DNA of 53,611 bases. Source: an uncultured Aeromonas sp. (GTDB lineage: Bacteria > Pseudomonadota > Gammaproteobacteria > Enterobacterales > Aeromonadaceae). Within the stretch, counting starts at the first letter, position 1. Each line of letters opens with the position of its first letter. The position numbers were made by a program, and so were the translations under genes. The stretch spans positions 1-53,611 of the forward strand of contig CAMFLW010000009.1 in the NCBI GenBank assembly GCA_945957575.1, written 5' to 3'. Positions 45,676 to 53,611 of this stretch are shown here, in pieces. The notes beneath the pieces were generated by a model. That model saw nothing but the letters and a program-made list of their open reading frames with translations. It searched no databases and was not told the DNA's origin.

Positions 45676-47280
45676 TCAGTGTTTGACGAGATAGAGCTGG
45701 CGGCTGTAGGCCACATCCTCCGGGTTGTTGATGGGATAGCCCTTGAGCCAGGGCTTGATGAGCCGGGCATTGGTGTACTGATAGATGGGGGCGATGGGCG
45801 CCTGCTGTTCGAGGATGCTCTCCGCCTGATCGAACAGCCGGCTGCGGGCGCCACTGTCGCGGGTTTGCGCTGCCTTGTCCAGCAACTGGTCATAGCTTGC
45901 ATCGGCAAAGCCGGTCATGTTGCCGCTATGGTGAGAGCCCCACAGACCGAGGAAGGCGGACGGATCGTTGTAATCGGCCACCCAGGAGGAGCGGATCACC
46001 TCGAACTGGCCGCTCTGGCGGCTGTCGAGATAGGTTTTCCACTCCTGATTGGTCAGCTCCACCTGGGCGCCCAGCTTCTGCTTCCACATGTTGGCGATGG
46101 CGAGCGCCAACTTCTTGTGCACTTCAGCGGTGTTGTAGAGCAGCGAGAGCTTGAGTGGTTTGTCAGGGCCGTAGCCAGCCTCCTTGAGCAGCGCCTTGGC
46201 CTTGCTGTCCAGCTCCTGCTGGCTGCTGCTCGAGAGCAGGTTGGCGGTCGGGGTGAAGCTGGCTGTCACATCCGGGGTGAAGTGATAAGCCGGTTTCTCG
46301 CCGGTACCGAGCACCTTGTCGGCGATCAGGGCGCGGTCGATGGTGTACGTGAGCGCCTTGCGCACCCGTACATCGTCGAGCGGCGCCTGCTTGGTATTGA
46401 AGGCGTAGTAGTAGGTACCAAGCTGCATCGGGGTATAGACCTCATTCGGGATTTGCTGCTTCAGCTTGTCGTACTGCTCCTTGGGGAAGGATTCGGTGAT
46501 ATGCAGACCGCCAGCCAGATAGCGGTTGGTCGCCGCGCTCTCCTGATTGATCGGCATGAAAATCACCTTGGTCAATACGGTCCTAGCCCGATCCCAGTAG
46601 TTGGGGTTGGGGGTCAGCTCAAGCTTCTCGTTGACCACCCGGCTGTTCAGCACAAAGGCGCCGTTGCCCACCAGTTTGCCGGGCTGGGTCCACTGGTTGC
46701 CGTACTGCTCGATGCTGGCCTGATGCAGCGGCGACAGGCTGGGGTGGCTCAGCAGGTTCAGGAAGTAGGGTACCGGCTGGGAGAGGGTGACCTGCAGGGT
46801 GTGGTCATCGAGAGCCTTGACCCCCAGCTCGCTGGCAGGCAATTTGCCAGCCAGGATCTCGTCCACCTTGTCGAAACGGGCCAGCTGGGCAAACCAGGCG
46901 AAGGTGGCCGCCTCTTTCGGATCGACCAGCTTGCGCCAGCCGTAGACGAAGTCGCCGGCCTTGACCGGATCGCCGTTGGACCAGCGCGCATCCGGGCGCA
47001 GATAGAAGGTAAAGAACTGGTTGCCCTTGTTCTCCCAGCTGGCCGCCACCCCGGCAACCGGTTTGCCATCCGGCCCCTGGGTCAGCAGTCCCTCGAACAG
47101 ATCCCGAAGTACCTGCAACTCTGGCAGGCCGACCAGCTTGAGCGGGCTCAGGCTCGCAGGTTCATCCTTGAGGTGGCGAACGACAATCTGCTCGGCGGCG
47201 AGTTGTGTTCCGGCGGGAATGTCCGCTGCCTGGACAGCAGCACAGCCCAAGAGGGCCAGCAAGGGGCTCCATCCTTTCAT
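45676..47280 (-). CDS. oppA: Periplasmic oligopeptide-binding protein, OppA/MppA type
   Basis: A 534-residue SBP family 5 protein, the binding component of an oligopeptide ABC importer. A signal peptide (MKGWSPLLALLGCAAVQAAD) is followed by the two-lobe fold. Conserved pieces: PASLSPLKLVGLPELQVLRDLFEGL, FTFYLRPDARWSNGDPVKAGDFVYGWRKLVDP, LVGNGAFVL and YNDPSAFLGLWGSHHSGNMTGF. No permease or ATPase gene is adjacent, so it must use a complex encoded elsewhere, as E. coli MppA does. The precise ligand is unknown. Confidence 0.88.
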   Translation of the reverse strand: MKGWSPLLALLGCAAVQAADIPAGTQLAAEQIVVRHLKDEPASLSPLKLVGLPELQVLRDLFEGLLTQGPDGKPVAGVAASWENKGNQFFTFYLRPDARWSNGDPVKAGDFVYGWRKLVDPKEAATFAWFAQLARFDKVDEILAGKLPASELGVKALDDHTLQVTLSQPVPYFLNLLSHPSLSPLHQASIEQYGNQWTQPGKLVGNGAFVLNSRVVNEKLELTPNPNYWDRARTVLTKVIFMPINQESAATNRYLAGGLHITESFPKEQYDKLKQQIPNEVYTPMQLGTYYYAFNTKQAPLDDVRVRKALTYTIDRALIADKVLGTGEKPAYHFTPDVTASFTPTANLLSSSSQQELDSKAKALLKEAGYGPDKPLKLSLLYNTAEVHKKLALAIANMWKQKLGAQVELTNQEWKTYLDSRQSGQFEVIRSSWVADYNDPSAFLGLWGSHHSGNMTGFADASYDQLLDKAAQTRDSGARSRLFDQAESILEQQAPIAPIYQYTNARLIKPWLKGYPINNPEDVAYSRQLYLVKH

Positions 47281-47463
47281 GGGTCGGATCCTTCAAATAG
47301 TGTGAAGCGGGGAGAAAACTCGACGAGAAAATATCGCCGACAGACGGGAAATCATGATATCCCGTTTGCTGGTCTGACCGCCAGCATTCGGCTCTCATCT
47401 GTCGCCGGGGCGGCGTCGTGTTGTCGCGTGTCCGGGATTGAATGTGACTAGGAGTAGCAAACG

Positions 47464-48186
47464 ATGAAAGCATGGTTATTGCCGGGCTGTTTCCTGATGG
47501 TTGGAACGCTTAGTCAGAGCGTCTGGGCGTTGACCCCGTGCCAGAGCGACACGGCGGTAGGCAACTGGTGCGAGGCGGAGATTGAGATCCTGCACCCGAC
47601 CCAGGGTGGGGTGGGACAGCTGCAGGTGGATGAAACCCAGGCGACGCTGGCGGACATGAATCCGAAGCAGCTCGACAAGCTGATGAAAAAGAAAGAGATC
47701 CCTGTGGTGATTGCGCCGGATGGCGGCTACTGGCTGGTGGACCGACATCATCTGACCAAGGCGCTCTGGCAGCAAGGGGTCAAGCAGGTGCGGGTCAAGG
47801 TGATCGGTCGCTTGCAAGATAAAGACAATTTCTGGAGCCAGATGCAGAACAACCACTGGGCCTGGCTCAAGGACGAGAAGGGGCTCCCCCTCACGCCGGA
47901 GCAATTGCCGACCCGCATCGACAAGCTGCCCGACTACCCCTATCGCACTCTGGCGGGGTTGCTGCAGGATGCGGGCTACTTCAGCAAGCAGGATCAGGTC
48001 TATTTTGTCGAGTTTGCCTGGGCTAGCTGGCTCGGCAAGCAGATGCAGTGGATGCCGATAGACAGCGCCAATCTGGCAGCCCGGCTGCAACAGGCCAAAC
48101 GGCTTGCCTGCGGCAGCGATGCAAAGGATCTACCCGGCTATCCCGGCAAGCAGTGCAGCCTCAACCAGTCGAAGACGGCGAGCTGA
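47464..48186 (+). CDS. Secreted ParB-like (ParBc_2) domain protein
   Basis: A 240-residue protein with a signal peptide (MKAWLLPGCFLMVGTLSQSVWA) and a body like the ParBc_2/ParB-like nuclease family. Matching segments are AEIEILHPTQGGVGQLQVDETQATLADM (substrate strand), IPVVIAPDGGYWLVDRHHLTKALW (core with the DRHH/DGHH motif) and KVIGRLQDKDNFWSQM. Several Cys (two before residue 40, two near the end) fit disulphides in the periplasm or outside. The family is usually annotated from the resemblance to ParB/sulfiredoxin; activity is unproven. AGGAGT precedes the ATG. Confidence 0.78.
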   Translation: MKAWLLPGCFLMVGTLSQSVWALTPCQSDTAVGNWCEAEIEILHPTQGGVGQLQVDETQATLADMNPKQLDKLMKKKEIPVVIAPDGGYWLVDRHHLTKALWQQGVKQVRVKVIGRLQDKDNFWSQMQNNHWAWLKDEKGLPLTPEQLPTRIDKLPDYPYRTLAGLLQDAGYFSKQDQVYFVEFAWASWLGKQMQWMPIDSANLAARLQQAKRLACGSDAKDLPGYPGKQCSLNQSKTAS

Positions 48187-48201
48187 CAGCCAAACAGCGA
48201 G

Positions 48202-48231
48202 AGAGGGCGACCCGGGGGTCGCCCTCTTTTT
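48202..48231 (+). terminator. Terminator of the ParB-like gene
   Basis: AGAGGGCGACC/GGTCGCCCTCT hairpin followed by TTTTT. Confidence 0.9.
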
Positions 48232-48246
48232 ATGTCAGTCTGTGCG

Positions 48247-48924
48247 TTATGGTGCCGCGTCTGGCGTTGGCGCCTGACTCTGCCAGGCGGCGGCAGCCTG
48301 CTCAAGTAGCGCCACCTCGCCCTGCTGGATCAGTGGCAACAGGGCATTGACCTGTTCGTCCGGCCAATCCCACCAGGCGAGTGCCTGCAACCTGGCTATC
48401 TCGCTCTCGGTGAAGCGCATCCGCACTATGGCCGCTGGCGTGCCCGCCACCATGGCGTAGGGTGGCACATCTTTGGTTACCAGCGCCCGGGCGGCGATGA
48501 TGGCGCCATCGCCGATGGTGACGCCGGGCATGATCATCGCCTCCATACCGATCCAGACATCGTTGCCGATGCGGGTATCGCCGGCAGGACGGTAGCTGCG
48601 CTTTAGCGCCTCCAGATCAGCAAACGGATAGGTGCTGATGAAGGCAGTGTTGTGGGTGTGGTTGCCGCCCATGATGATCTTCACCCCGGCGGCGATCTGC
48701 ACGTAGTCGCCGATATGAAGCTGGTCGATATGCCAGAGCCGCTCCCAGCCGGTATCGGGATGACGGCTGAAGCTGTCGCCATACAGATAGCGCACCACCT
48801 CCTGTTCGAAGGGGCCATCCCAAGCGCCCGAGTAGTAGCTGTGTTGCCCCTTGAGGCGGATGTTGGGGTTGCTGACCGTCAGATGCAGGTATTCGACCTG
48901 TGACCAGTGCTGGCAGGTTTTCAT
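48247..48924 (-). CDS. CatB-like xenobiotic acetyltransferase
   Basis: A 225-residue left-handed beta-helix (hexapeptide repeat) acetyltransferase of the xenobiotic family that includes CatB chloramphenicol and Vat streptogramin acetyltransferases. Close CatB-like segments are SNPNIRLKGQHSYYSGAWDG, IGDYVQIAAGVKIIMGGNHTHN (catalytic His region), RIGNDVWIGMEAMIMPGVTIGDGAII and AWWDWPDEQVNALLPL. The start is the ATG at 48924 after AAGGAG; the frame continues upstream but that part has no coding character. Drug acetylation is inferred from the family. It is not on a visible mobile element. Confidence 0.85.
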   Translation of the reverse strand: MKTCQHWSQVEYLHLTVSNPNIRLKGQHSYYSGAWDGPFEQEVVRYLYGDSFSRHPDTGWERLWHIDQLHIGDYVQIAAGVKIIMGGNHTHNTAFISTYPFADLEALKRSYRPAGDTRIGNDVWIGMEAMIMPGVTIGDGAIIAARALVTKDVPPYAMVAGTPAAIVRMRFTESEIARLQALAWWDWPDEQVNALLPLIQQGEVALLEQAAAAWQSQAPTPDAAP

Positions 48925-49209
48925 CCTGGTACTCCTTTGCTGAATGGATTTAATGGGTTGCGTTCGATGGAGCGCAGCTAATAGATCCAGACCAGCATGC
49001 GGGGCACGCAGAGCAGGGAGCAGCCCAGCATCTGCGGGAGGCGTGGTCGCATTGGGGTTGGCCCTGATATGGGAAATCGGCGCGATCATAAGGGGAATAA
49101 TGGCGATTTGCCAAGCAGAATGGAGAGATCCTGCACTAACACTCTGGTTGATATTTATTCTCAATTAGCCATCATGGATCACCCTGAGGAATTGTGTGGG
49201 GAGAGCGAG

Positions 49210-49638
49210 ATGACACCAGAAAGTTGGCAGCGTTACATGCTGGAGGCGGAGCGGTCGTGGCAGGCCGGTTCGCTGGGGGCGGCCGTCTGTTTCTATCAGC
49301 AGGCGCTGGGAGAGGCCTATGAGATGACCCAGGTCGAGTTGACCGAATTGGCCAGCATGCGGGTCGCCACCTGCCATCGGCTGGCTGACTTCTGGCGGAC
49401 GATGGATGAGCCCGCCTACGAGCTGCGTTATCTCAAGCTCGCCGCCGAGTTGGTGACGGCACTGGTTCCGCAGTGCCCCAACCGGGAGTGCGAGGCGCTG
49501 ATCCGCGAGCTGGGCTGTTGCCGCGGTGCCCTGCTCGCTTTCTTGAAGCGCCACCCCAACCCCGAAATAGCCAAACTGATCCAGTTGCAGGACAAGGTGC
49601 AGGGCTGCGAACTGATCGGCCGCTTTCGCCTCAACTGA
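49210..49638 (+). CDS. Tetratricopeptide-like small protein
   Basis: A 142-residue helical protein. It begins MTPESWQRYMLEAERSWQAG and continues LGAAVCFYQQALGEAYEM, which looks like one TPR unit, then more helices (MRVATCHRLADFWRTMDEPAYELRYLKLAAELV) and a Cys pair region (CPNRECEAL, GCCRGALLAFL). GGGGAG is 7 bases before the ATG at 49210. It may be related to the Vibrio DUF2753-type proteins; function unknown. The 285 bases upstream separate it from the divergent acetyltransferase. Confidence 0.7.
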   Translation: MTPESWQRYMLEAERSWQAGSLGAAVCFYQQALGEAYEMTQVELTELASMRVATCHRLADFWRTMDEPAYELRYLKLAAELVTALVPQCPNRECEALIRELGCCRGALLAFLKRHPNPEIAKLIQLQDKVQGCELIGRFRLN

Positions 49639-49650
49639 CTGGCATTGGGC

Positions 49651-50400
49651 TCAACTGCGGTGTTTGAGCCTCTGGGCAATGCGCTGCTGCGCCTCTTCTC
49701 CTTGCAGCGCCTGGGCGAAGGCGCGCGCCTCCAGATCGATGACGAAGTGGACCGCCTGTTTGAGCTCCTGTTTCAGCAGCGCCTTGCTCTTTTGCACCGC
49801 CTTGGGCGGTTTGGCTGCCAGTTTGAGCCCCTGCTCGCGAGCAAAGGAAAGCAATCCATCGGCCGCTACCACCTTGTTGGCGAGCCCGAGCCGCAGCGCC
49901 TCGTCGGCATCGATTGCCTCGGCCAGCAGCAACAGCTCCGCTGCCTTGAGGTGACCCACCATGCGTGGCAGCAACAGGCTGGAGGCGAACTCCGGCACCA
50001 GCCCCAGCTCGACGAAGGGGAGCTGCAGGCGGGCGTTATCCGCCAGATAGACCAGGTCGCAGTGGAGCAGGATGGTGGTGCCGATCCCCACCGCCGGGCC
50101 GCCGACCGCCGCAATCACCGGCTTGGGAAAGTCAGCCAGGGTGTGGAGGAACTGCAGGATGGGATCGTCGGGCTCCAGCGAGCGCTTGCCGACAAAATCG
50201 GCCAGATCATTGCCTGCGGTAAAGCAGTCGCTCTGCCCCTGCAGCAGCAGGGTGTGCACCTCATCATCGCTCGCCGCCTGTTGCAGGGCGCTCACCAGCT
50301 GCTGATAGAGGGCGGTATTGAGGGCATTGCGCTTGTCGGGGCGGTTGAGCGTCAGGGTGAGCAAGCCATCCTGCTGCTCGGCGACGAGAATAGGGTCCAT
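49651..50400 (-). CDS. Enoyl-CoA hydratase/isomerase family protein
   Basis: A 249-residue crotonase-fold enzyme. LTLNRPDKRNALNTALYQQL, the oxyanion-hole loop LQGQSDCFTAGNDLADF and AAVGGPAVGIGTTILLHCDLVYLAD are typical, and the Glu in ELGLVPEFASSLLLPRMVG is a likely catalytic residue. AAGGA precedes the ATG at 50400. The GND and GIGTTI loops resemble PaaG/Eci-type isomerases; it may serve fatty acid or aromatic degradation. No other such gene is nearby. Confidence 0.87.
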   Translation of the reverse strand: MDPILVAEQQDGLLTLTLNRPDKRNALNTALYQQLVSALQQAASDDEVHTLLLQGQSDCFTAGNDLADFVGKRSLEPDDPILQFLHTLADFPKPVIAAVGGPAVGIGTTILLHCDLVYLADNARLQLPFVELGLVPEFASSLLLPRMVGHLKAAELLLLAEAIDADEALRLGLANKVVAADGLLSFAREQGLKLAAKPPKAVQKSKALLKQELKQAVHFVIDLEARAFAQALQGEEAQQRIAQRLKHRS

Positions 50401-50489
50401 GTCTAAATCCTTGTTATTGAAGGGTGCACAAAGGTTACTGCTGGGGTAATCTTGGGGCCGTTTAACAACATCATAAAAGGATTTCAACC

Positions 50490-50945
50490 ATGTTTAAACG
50501 TGCGTTTTATTCTCTGCTGGTTCTGGGTATGACGGCGCCGGCACTGGCTAAGGTCGAGGCCATCGATGGTTATGTGCGCCTGTTGCCGCCGGGCTCTCCC
50601 AATACCGCCGCCTTCATGGTGCTCAAGAACGATGCCGACCAGCCGGTCAAGCTGGTGGCGGCAGCCTCTCCTGCGGCGGGTCGTGCCGAATTGCATACCC
50701 ACCTGCATGAAAATGGCGTGATGAAGATGCGTCAGGTCGAGAGTATCGAGATCCCTGCCAAGGGCGAGGTAGCGCTGCAGCCCGGCAGCTTCCACATCAT
50801 GCTGTTCGAGATTGGCACGCTCTCCGAAAAGACTCCGATGCCGCTTACCCTGACCATGGATGATGGCGAGAAGCTGGAGCTCTCCCTGCCGGTCAAACCG
50901 ATCGAGCCGATGGCGGGGATGAACATGAAGCATATGAAGCACTGA
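50490..50945 (+). CDS. Periplasmic copper chaperone PCu(A)C
   Basis: A 151-residue exported copper(I) chaperone that delivers Cu to cytochrome oxidase CuA. After a signal peptide (MFKRAFYSLLVLGMTAPALA), the H-x-M motif is present: the His/Met pair in ELHTHLHENGVMKMRQV, and HIML in GSFHIMLFEIG. A Met/His-rich tail (MAGMNMKHMKH) adds further copper sites. It is divergent from the crotonase gene. Confidence 0.92.
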   Translation: MFKRAFYSLLVLGMTAPALAKVEAIDGYVRLLPPGSPNTAAFMVLKNDADQPVKLVAAASPAAGRAELHTHLHENGVMKMRQVESIEIPAKGEVALQPGSFHIMLFEIGTLSEKTPMPLTLTMDDGEKLELSLPVKPIEPMAGMNMKHMKH

Positions 50946-51039
50946 CATTTGTCGTCGTTTGCTCAGGATTCTCGCTGGGTATTTTGGCTGCACCGAGTAA
51001 AATAGCGCTCTTTCCATGTATGCAAGAGGAAGTGACGTA

Positions 51040-51666
51040 ATGAAAAAGACCCTAATTGCCGGTTTTGTGCTGGCTCTGTGCAGCCAGAGTGTCATGGCAG
51101 CTGACGACTGGCGTTTTGCCGCCGGTGCGGATGTATGGTCTGCTCAGGGTAGTGGTCAGGCCTATAATCGCAGTACCAACTACGATGACAACTACAACTG
51201 GAACGGCTATCTGCAGCTGGAGCACGGCATTATCCTCCTGCCGAACGCCAAGTTTGAAATCTCCGATTTCAGCACTTCCGGTGGCGCGTTCAAAAATGAT
51301 CTGACCGCCTACGATCTGAGCCTCTACTACCGTCTGTTCAACAACGATCTGTTCAAGATCGATCTGGGTCTGACCGGTCGTCACTACGATGGCGAGCAGG
51401 TTTACTTCGGTCGCCAGGGTTATGACGAAGATACCCTGATGGCCTACGCTGGCAGTGAAGTGAAGATCCCGGGCACCGGCATCGCCTTCTTCGGCGATCT
51501 GCGCACCCACGATGCGGACAACTATGACTACCGTCTGGGTGGTTCCTACAAGTTCTCCTCCATGCCGATCAAACTGCGTGCCGGCTGGCGTGAAGCCAAG
51601 ATTGACTTCACCAATATCAACCAGTCTGTTGATGGCTGGTTCATGGGTGGTGAATTCACTTTCTAA
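51040..51666 (+). CDS. Outer-membrane beta-barrel protein (TIGR04219 type)
   Basis: A 208-residue exported protein: signal peptide to MAADD (cleavage after VMA), then a small beta barrel of alternating strands rich in Tyr, Asp and Gly, ending in EFTF, the terminal Phe typical of outer-membrane proteins. GLTGRHYDGEQVYFGR and SYKFSSMPIKLRAGWREAKIDF fit TIGR04219-like proteins. AGAGGAAG precedes the ATG at 51040. Its 3' end is duplicated in decayed form just downstream. Confidence 0.82.
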   Translation: MKKTLIAGFVLALCSQSVMAADDWRFAAGADVWSAQGSGQAYNRSTNYDDNYNWNGYLQLEHGIILLPNAKFEISDFSTSGGAFKNDLTAYDLSLYYRLFNNDLFKIDLGLTGRHYDGEQVYFGRQGYDEDTLMAYAGSEVKIPGTGIAFFGDLRTHDADNYDYRLGGSYKFSSMPIKLRAGWREAKIDFTNINQSVDGWFMGGEFTF

Positions 51667-51696
51667 TCTGACGTAGTCTGACAACGGGGAGTGATA

Positions 51697-51764
51697 TTCT
51701 TCGCCAACATCTATCAGCGCGTTCTGTTGACGGCTGGTTTATGGGCGGCGAATTCACCTTCTAA
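51697..51764 (+). pseudogene. Decayed copy of the 3' end of the barrel-protein gene
   Basis: This segment repeats the last coding bases of the preceding gene. SVDGWFMGGEFTF and its TAA are preserved, with synonymous third-position changes. Upstream, TTCGCCAACATCTAT matches FTNI with an extra base that shifts frame. It lacks a start and ribosome site, so it is the tail of a former tandem copy. Confidence 0.8.
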
Positions 51765-51795
51765 TCTGACAGTCAGCTGACGACAAGGAGAAGTA

Positions 51796-52476
51796 ATGGG
51801 CTACATCATAGTGACAGGGGCCGGTTCCGGTCTGGGCCGCGCCTTGACCGCAGGGCTGGTTGAGCGGGGCCATCGGGTTGCCATGATGGGGCGCCGTTAC
51901 GAGAAGCTGCAAGAGCAGGAGGATCTGCTCGGTCAGGCGGTGATCGGCATTGCCGCCGATCTGGCGCATCACGAAGAGGTGGAGATGGCATTTGCCGCCG
52001 CCGTCGAGTGGGGTGGCCTGCCCGAGATGGTGATCCACTGCGCCGGGGTGGGCGAGTTTGGCCCGGTCGGTGTCTATACCGCCGAGCAGATCCGCCGGGT
52101 GGTGGAGAGCAACCTTATCTCCACCATTCTGGTGGCCCAGCAGACGGTGCGGCTTATCGGCGACAAGGGCGGAGTGCTGGCCAATGTGCTCTCCTCCGCC
52201 GCGCAGGTGGGCAAGGCCAACGAGAGCCTCTACTGCGCCTCCAAATGGGGGATGCGCGGCTTCCTCGAGTCGTTGCGCGCCGAGCTGAAAGGCTCGCCGT
52301 TGCGGCTGGTCAATCTCTACCCGAGCGGGATCCGCAGCGAATTCTGGGACAACTCGGATCACGTCGACCCGAGCGGTTTCATGACCCCGGAAGATGCGGC
52401 GGCCTATATGCTCGATGCGCTGGAAGCCAGAAGCAGTTGCCACGTGACCGATCTCTTTATTGGTCGCAATCCCTGA
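51796..52476 (+). CDS. Short-chain dehydrogenase/reductase
   Basis: A 226-residue cytoplasmic SDR. The nucleotide-binding TGAGSGLG (residues 7-14), HCAGVGEFG (NAG-type motif), the catalytic Ser in SSAAQ, the YCASK motif (Tyr and Lys, about residues 147-151) and YPSGIRSEF are complete. It is the classical SDR type; the MGRR region suggests NADP preference, but the substrate is unknown. AAGGAG precedes the ATG. It is convergent with proS. Confidence 0.9.
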   Translation: MGYIIVTGAGSGLGRALTAGLVERGHRVAMMGRRYEKLQEQEDLLGQAVIGIAADLAHHEEVEMAFAAAVEWGGLPEMVIHCAGVGEFGPVGVYTAEQIRRVVESNLISTILVAQQTVRLIGDKGGVLANVLSSAAQVGKANESLYCASKWGMRGFLESLRAELKGSPLRLVNLYPSGIRSEFWDNSDHVDPSGFMTPEDAAAYMLDALEARSSCHVTDLFIGRNP

Positions 52477-52517
52477 GGCAACCCTTCATCCGGTTGCCGT
52501 CGTCAGTACACTGAAAC

Positions 52518-52546
52518 AAAAAGCGCGCCAAATGGCGCGCTTTTTT
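52518..52546. terminator. Bidirectional terminator between the SDR gene and proS
   Basis: AAAAAGCGCGCC-AAAT-GGCGCGCTTTTTT hairpin. Confidence 0.9.
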
Positions 52547-52566
52547 ATATCGGGAAGAGGGCGGAA

Positions 52567-53611
52567 TTAACGACCCAGCTTGGCCTTGAGCATGGCGATG
52601 ATGTCGCTGATGGCCACTTCCTGCTTCTCGCCGGAGCGGCGGCACTTGTACTCCACCACGCCGTTGTCCAGACCGCGATCGCCGATGACGATACCGTGCG
52701 GCACGCCCAGCAGCTCCATGTCAGCGAACATCACGCCTGGGCGCTCTTTACGGTCGTCGAACAGCACGTCCACACCGGCCGCTTTCAGCTCGGCGTAGAA
52801 CTGCTGTGCCTGCTCGGCCACGCGCTCGGATTTGTGCATGTTCATCGGCACGATGGCCACTTCGAACGGGGCGATGGCGTCCGGCCAGATGATGCCGTAC
52901 TGGTCGTTGTTCTGCTCGATGGCGGCAGCCACCAGACGGGAAACCCCGATACCGTAGCAACCCATCTCCATGGTGACGGACTTGCCGCCTTCGTTCAGCA
53001 CGCTCGCCTTCATCGCTTCGGAGTACTTGGTACCCAGCTGGAAGATGTGGCCCACTTCGATACCGCGCTTGAGCAGCAGCTTGCCCTGGCCGCACGGGCT
53101 CGGGTCGCCTTCCACCACGTTGCGCAGGTCGGCAACTTCATAGGTAGCGATGTCGCGATCCCAGTTGGCACCGGTCAGGTGGAAGCCGGTCTCGTTGGCG
53201 CCGCAGACGAAGTCCGCCAGATGGGCAGCGCTGCGATCGACGATGATGCGACCGGCAAAGCCGACCGGGCCGATGGAGCCTGCATCGCAACCGGCGGCCG
53301 CTTTGATCTGCTCGTCGTTGGCGAAGGTCAGCGGGTTGGCCACGCCAGAGAGCTTCTCGGCCTTGATTTCGTTCAGCTCGTGGTCGCCACGCAGTACCAG
53401 TGCGATGACGGCCTGCTTGCCAGCTTCATCCTCTTCACCCAGCACCAGCAGGGTCTTGGCGATGGCGGTCGGCGCCACGTTCAGGAAGGCGGCCACTTCG
53501 TCGATGGTGTGGACGTTCGGGGTGGCAACCTTGGTCAGGGCTTTGGTTGCGGCAGCGCGCTCGCCAGCCGGCGCCAGCGCTTCGGCCATCTCGATGTTGG
53601 CGGCGTAATCT
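52567..53611 (-). CDS. proS: Prolyl-tRNA synthetase, C-terminal part (5' end outside window)
   Basis: The last 348 residues of a bacterial-type class II proline-tRNA ligase. First comes the YbaK-like editing domain ([35 protein letters not shown]), which clears Ala-tRNA-Pro. Then motif 3 and the catalytic core ([32 protein letters not shown]) and the anticodon-binding domain ([32 protein letters not shown]) follow. It ends at 52567 beside a bidirectional terminator. The N-terminal catalytic part continues beyond the window. Confidence 0.95.
   Translation of the reverse strand, partial: DYAANIEMAEALAPAGERAAATKALTKVATPNVHTIDEVAAFLNVAPTAIAKTLLVLGEEDEAGKQAVIALVLRGDHELNEIKAEKLSGVANPLTFANDEQIKAAAGCDAGSIGPVGFAGRIIVDRSAAHLADFVCGANETGFHLTGANWDRDIATYEVADLRNVVEGDPSPCGQGKLLLKRGIEVGHIFQLGTKYSEAMKASVLNEGGKSVTMEMGCYGIGVSRLVAAAIEQNNDQYGIIWPDAIAPFEVAIVPMNMHKSERVAEQAQQFYAELKAAGVDVLFDDRKERPGVMFADMELLGVPHGIVIGDRGLDNGVVEYKCRRSGEKQEVAISDIIAMLKAKLGR

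Noticed and set aside
48925-49164. An 80-residue N-terminal extension of the CatB-like protein
   Set aside because: A strong ribosome site sits directly before the ATG at 48924, homologs start there, and the upstream residues show no motif.

Overview
The window is about 60% GC, densely coded and chromosomal in character. It looks like an Aeromonas genome: gammaproteobacterial housekeeping genes dominate, the closest protein resemblances are to Aeromonas, Vibrio and enteric families, and several local orders match E. coli (srmB divergent from trmN6, zur beside dusA, btsT-yjiX-yjiA, bfd-bfr, a menFDHBCE run). No rRNA, tRNA, CRISPR array, intact insertion sequence or prophage is visible.

Layout. 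0-1.2 kb: nickel/cobalt efflux pair dmeF/dmeR around a palindromic operator. 1.4-9.5 kb: tyrB, a frameshifted LysR gene, a secreted protein ending in a 17-bp tandem repeat, yqhD, mgsA, a DUF885 lipoprotein, bfr and bfd. 9.6-14 kb: hlyU overlapping tmcA, cheV, sanA. 14.5-22.7 kb: menaquinone cluster, with menF-menD-menH-menB-menC-menE as one minus-strand operon and menA divergent. 22.7-28.8 kb: PepSY membrane protein, pyruvate transporter operon btsT-yjiX-yjiA, remnant of a DnaJ-related gene and small proteins. 28.9-35.7 kb: dbpA, nupC (with a CRP-type promoter), a YdjM-like protein, a cytochrome b561/PepSY pair, yaiI, zntB and a small MscS channel. 35.7-45.2 kb: a mostly gene-free 0.8 kb stretch, rlmB, a Crp/Fnr regulator, elaA, srmB, trmN6, brnQ with a structured leader, a zur-cheX operon and dusA. 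45.2-53.6 kb: small secreted proteins, an orphan OppA, a secreted ParB-like protein, a CatB-like acetyltransferase, an enoyl-CoA hydratase-like protein, a PCuAC copper chaperone, an outer-membrane barrel protein followed by a decayed copy of its 3' end, an SDR and the C-terminal part of proS.

Themes. Metal handling recurs (dmeRF, bfr/bfd, zur, zntB, PCuAC, yjiA, two PepSY loci). So do RNA modification and remodelling (tmcA, dbpA, rlmB, srmB, trmN6, dusA). Menaquinone synthesis, nupC and btsT fit a facultative anaerobe that respires and scavenges. I see no clear new multi-gene system. The most unusual items are the secreted ParB-like protein, the structured brnQ leader, the CatB-like enzyme, three gene remnants or frameshifts, and several unexplained repeats and palindromes.
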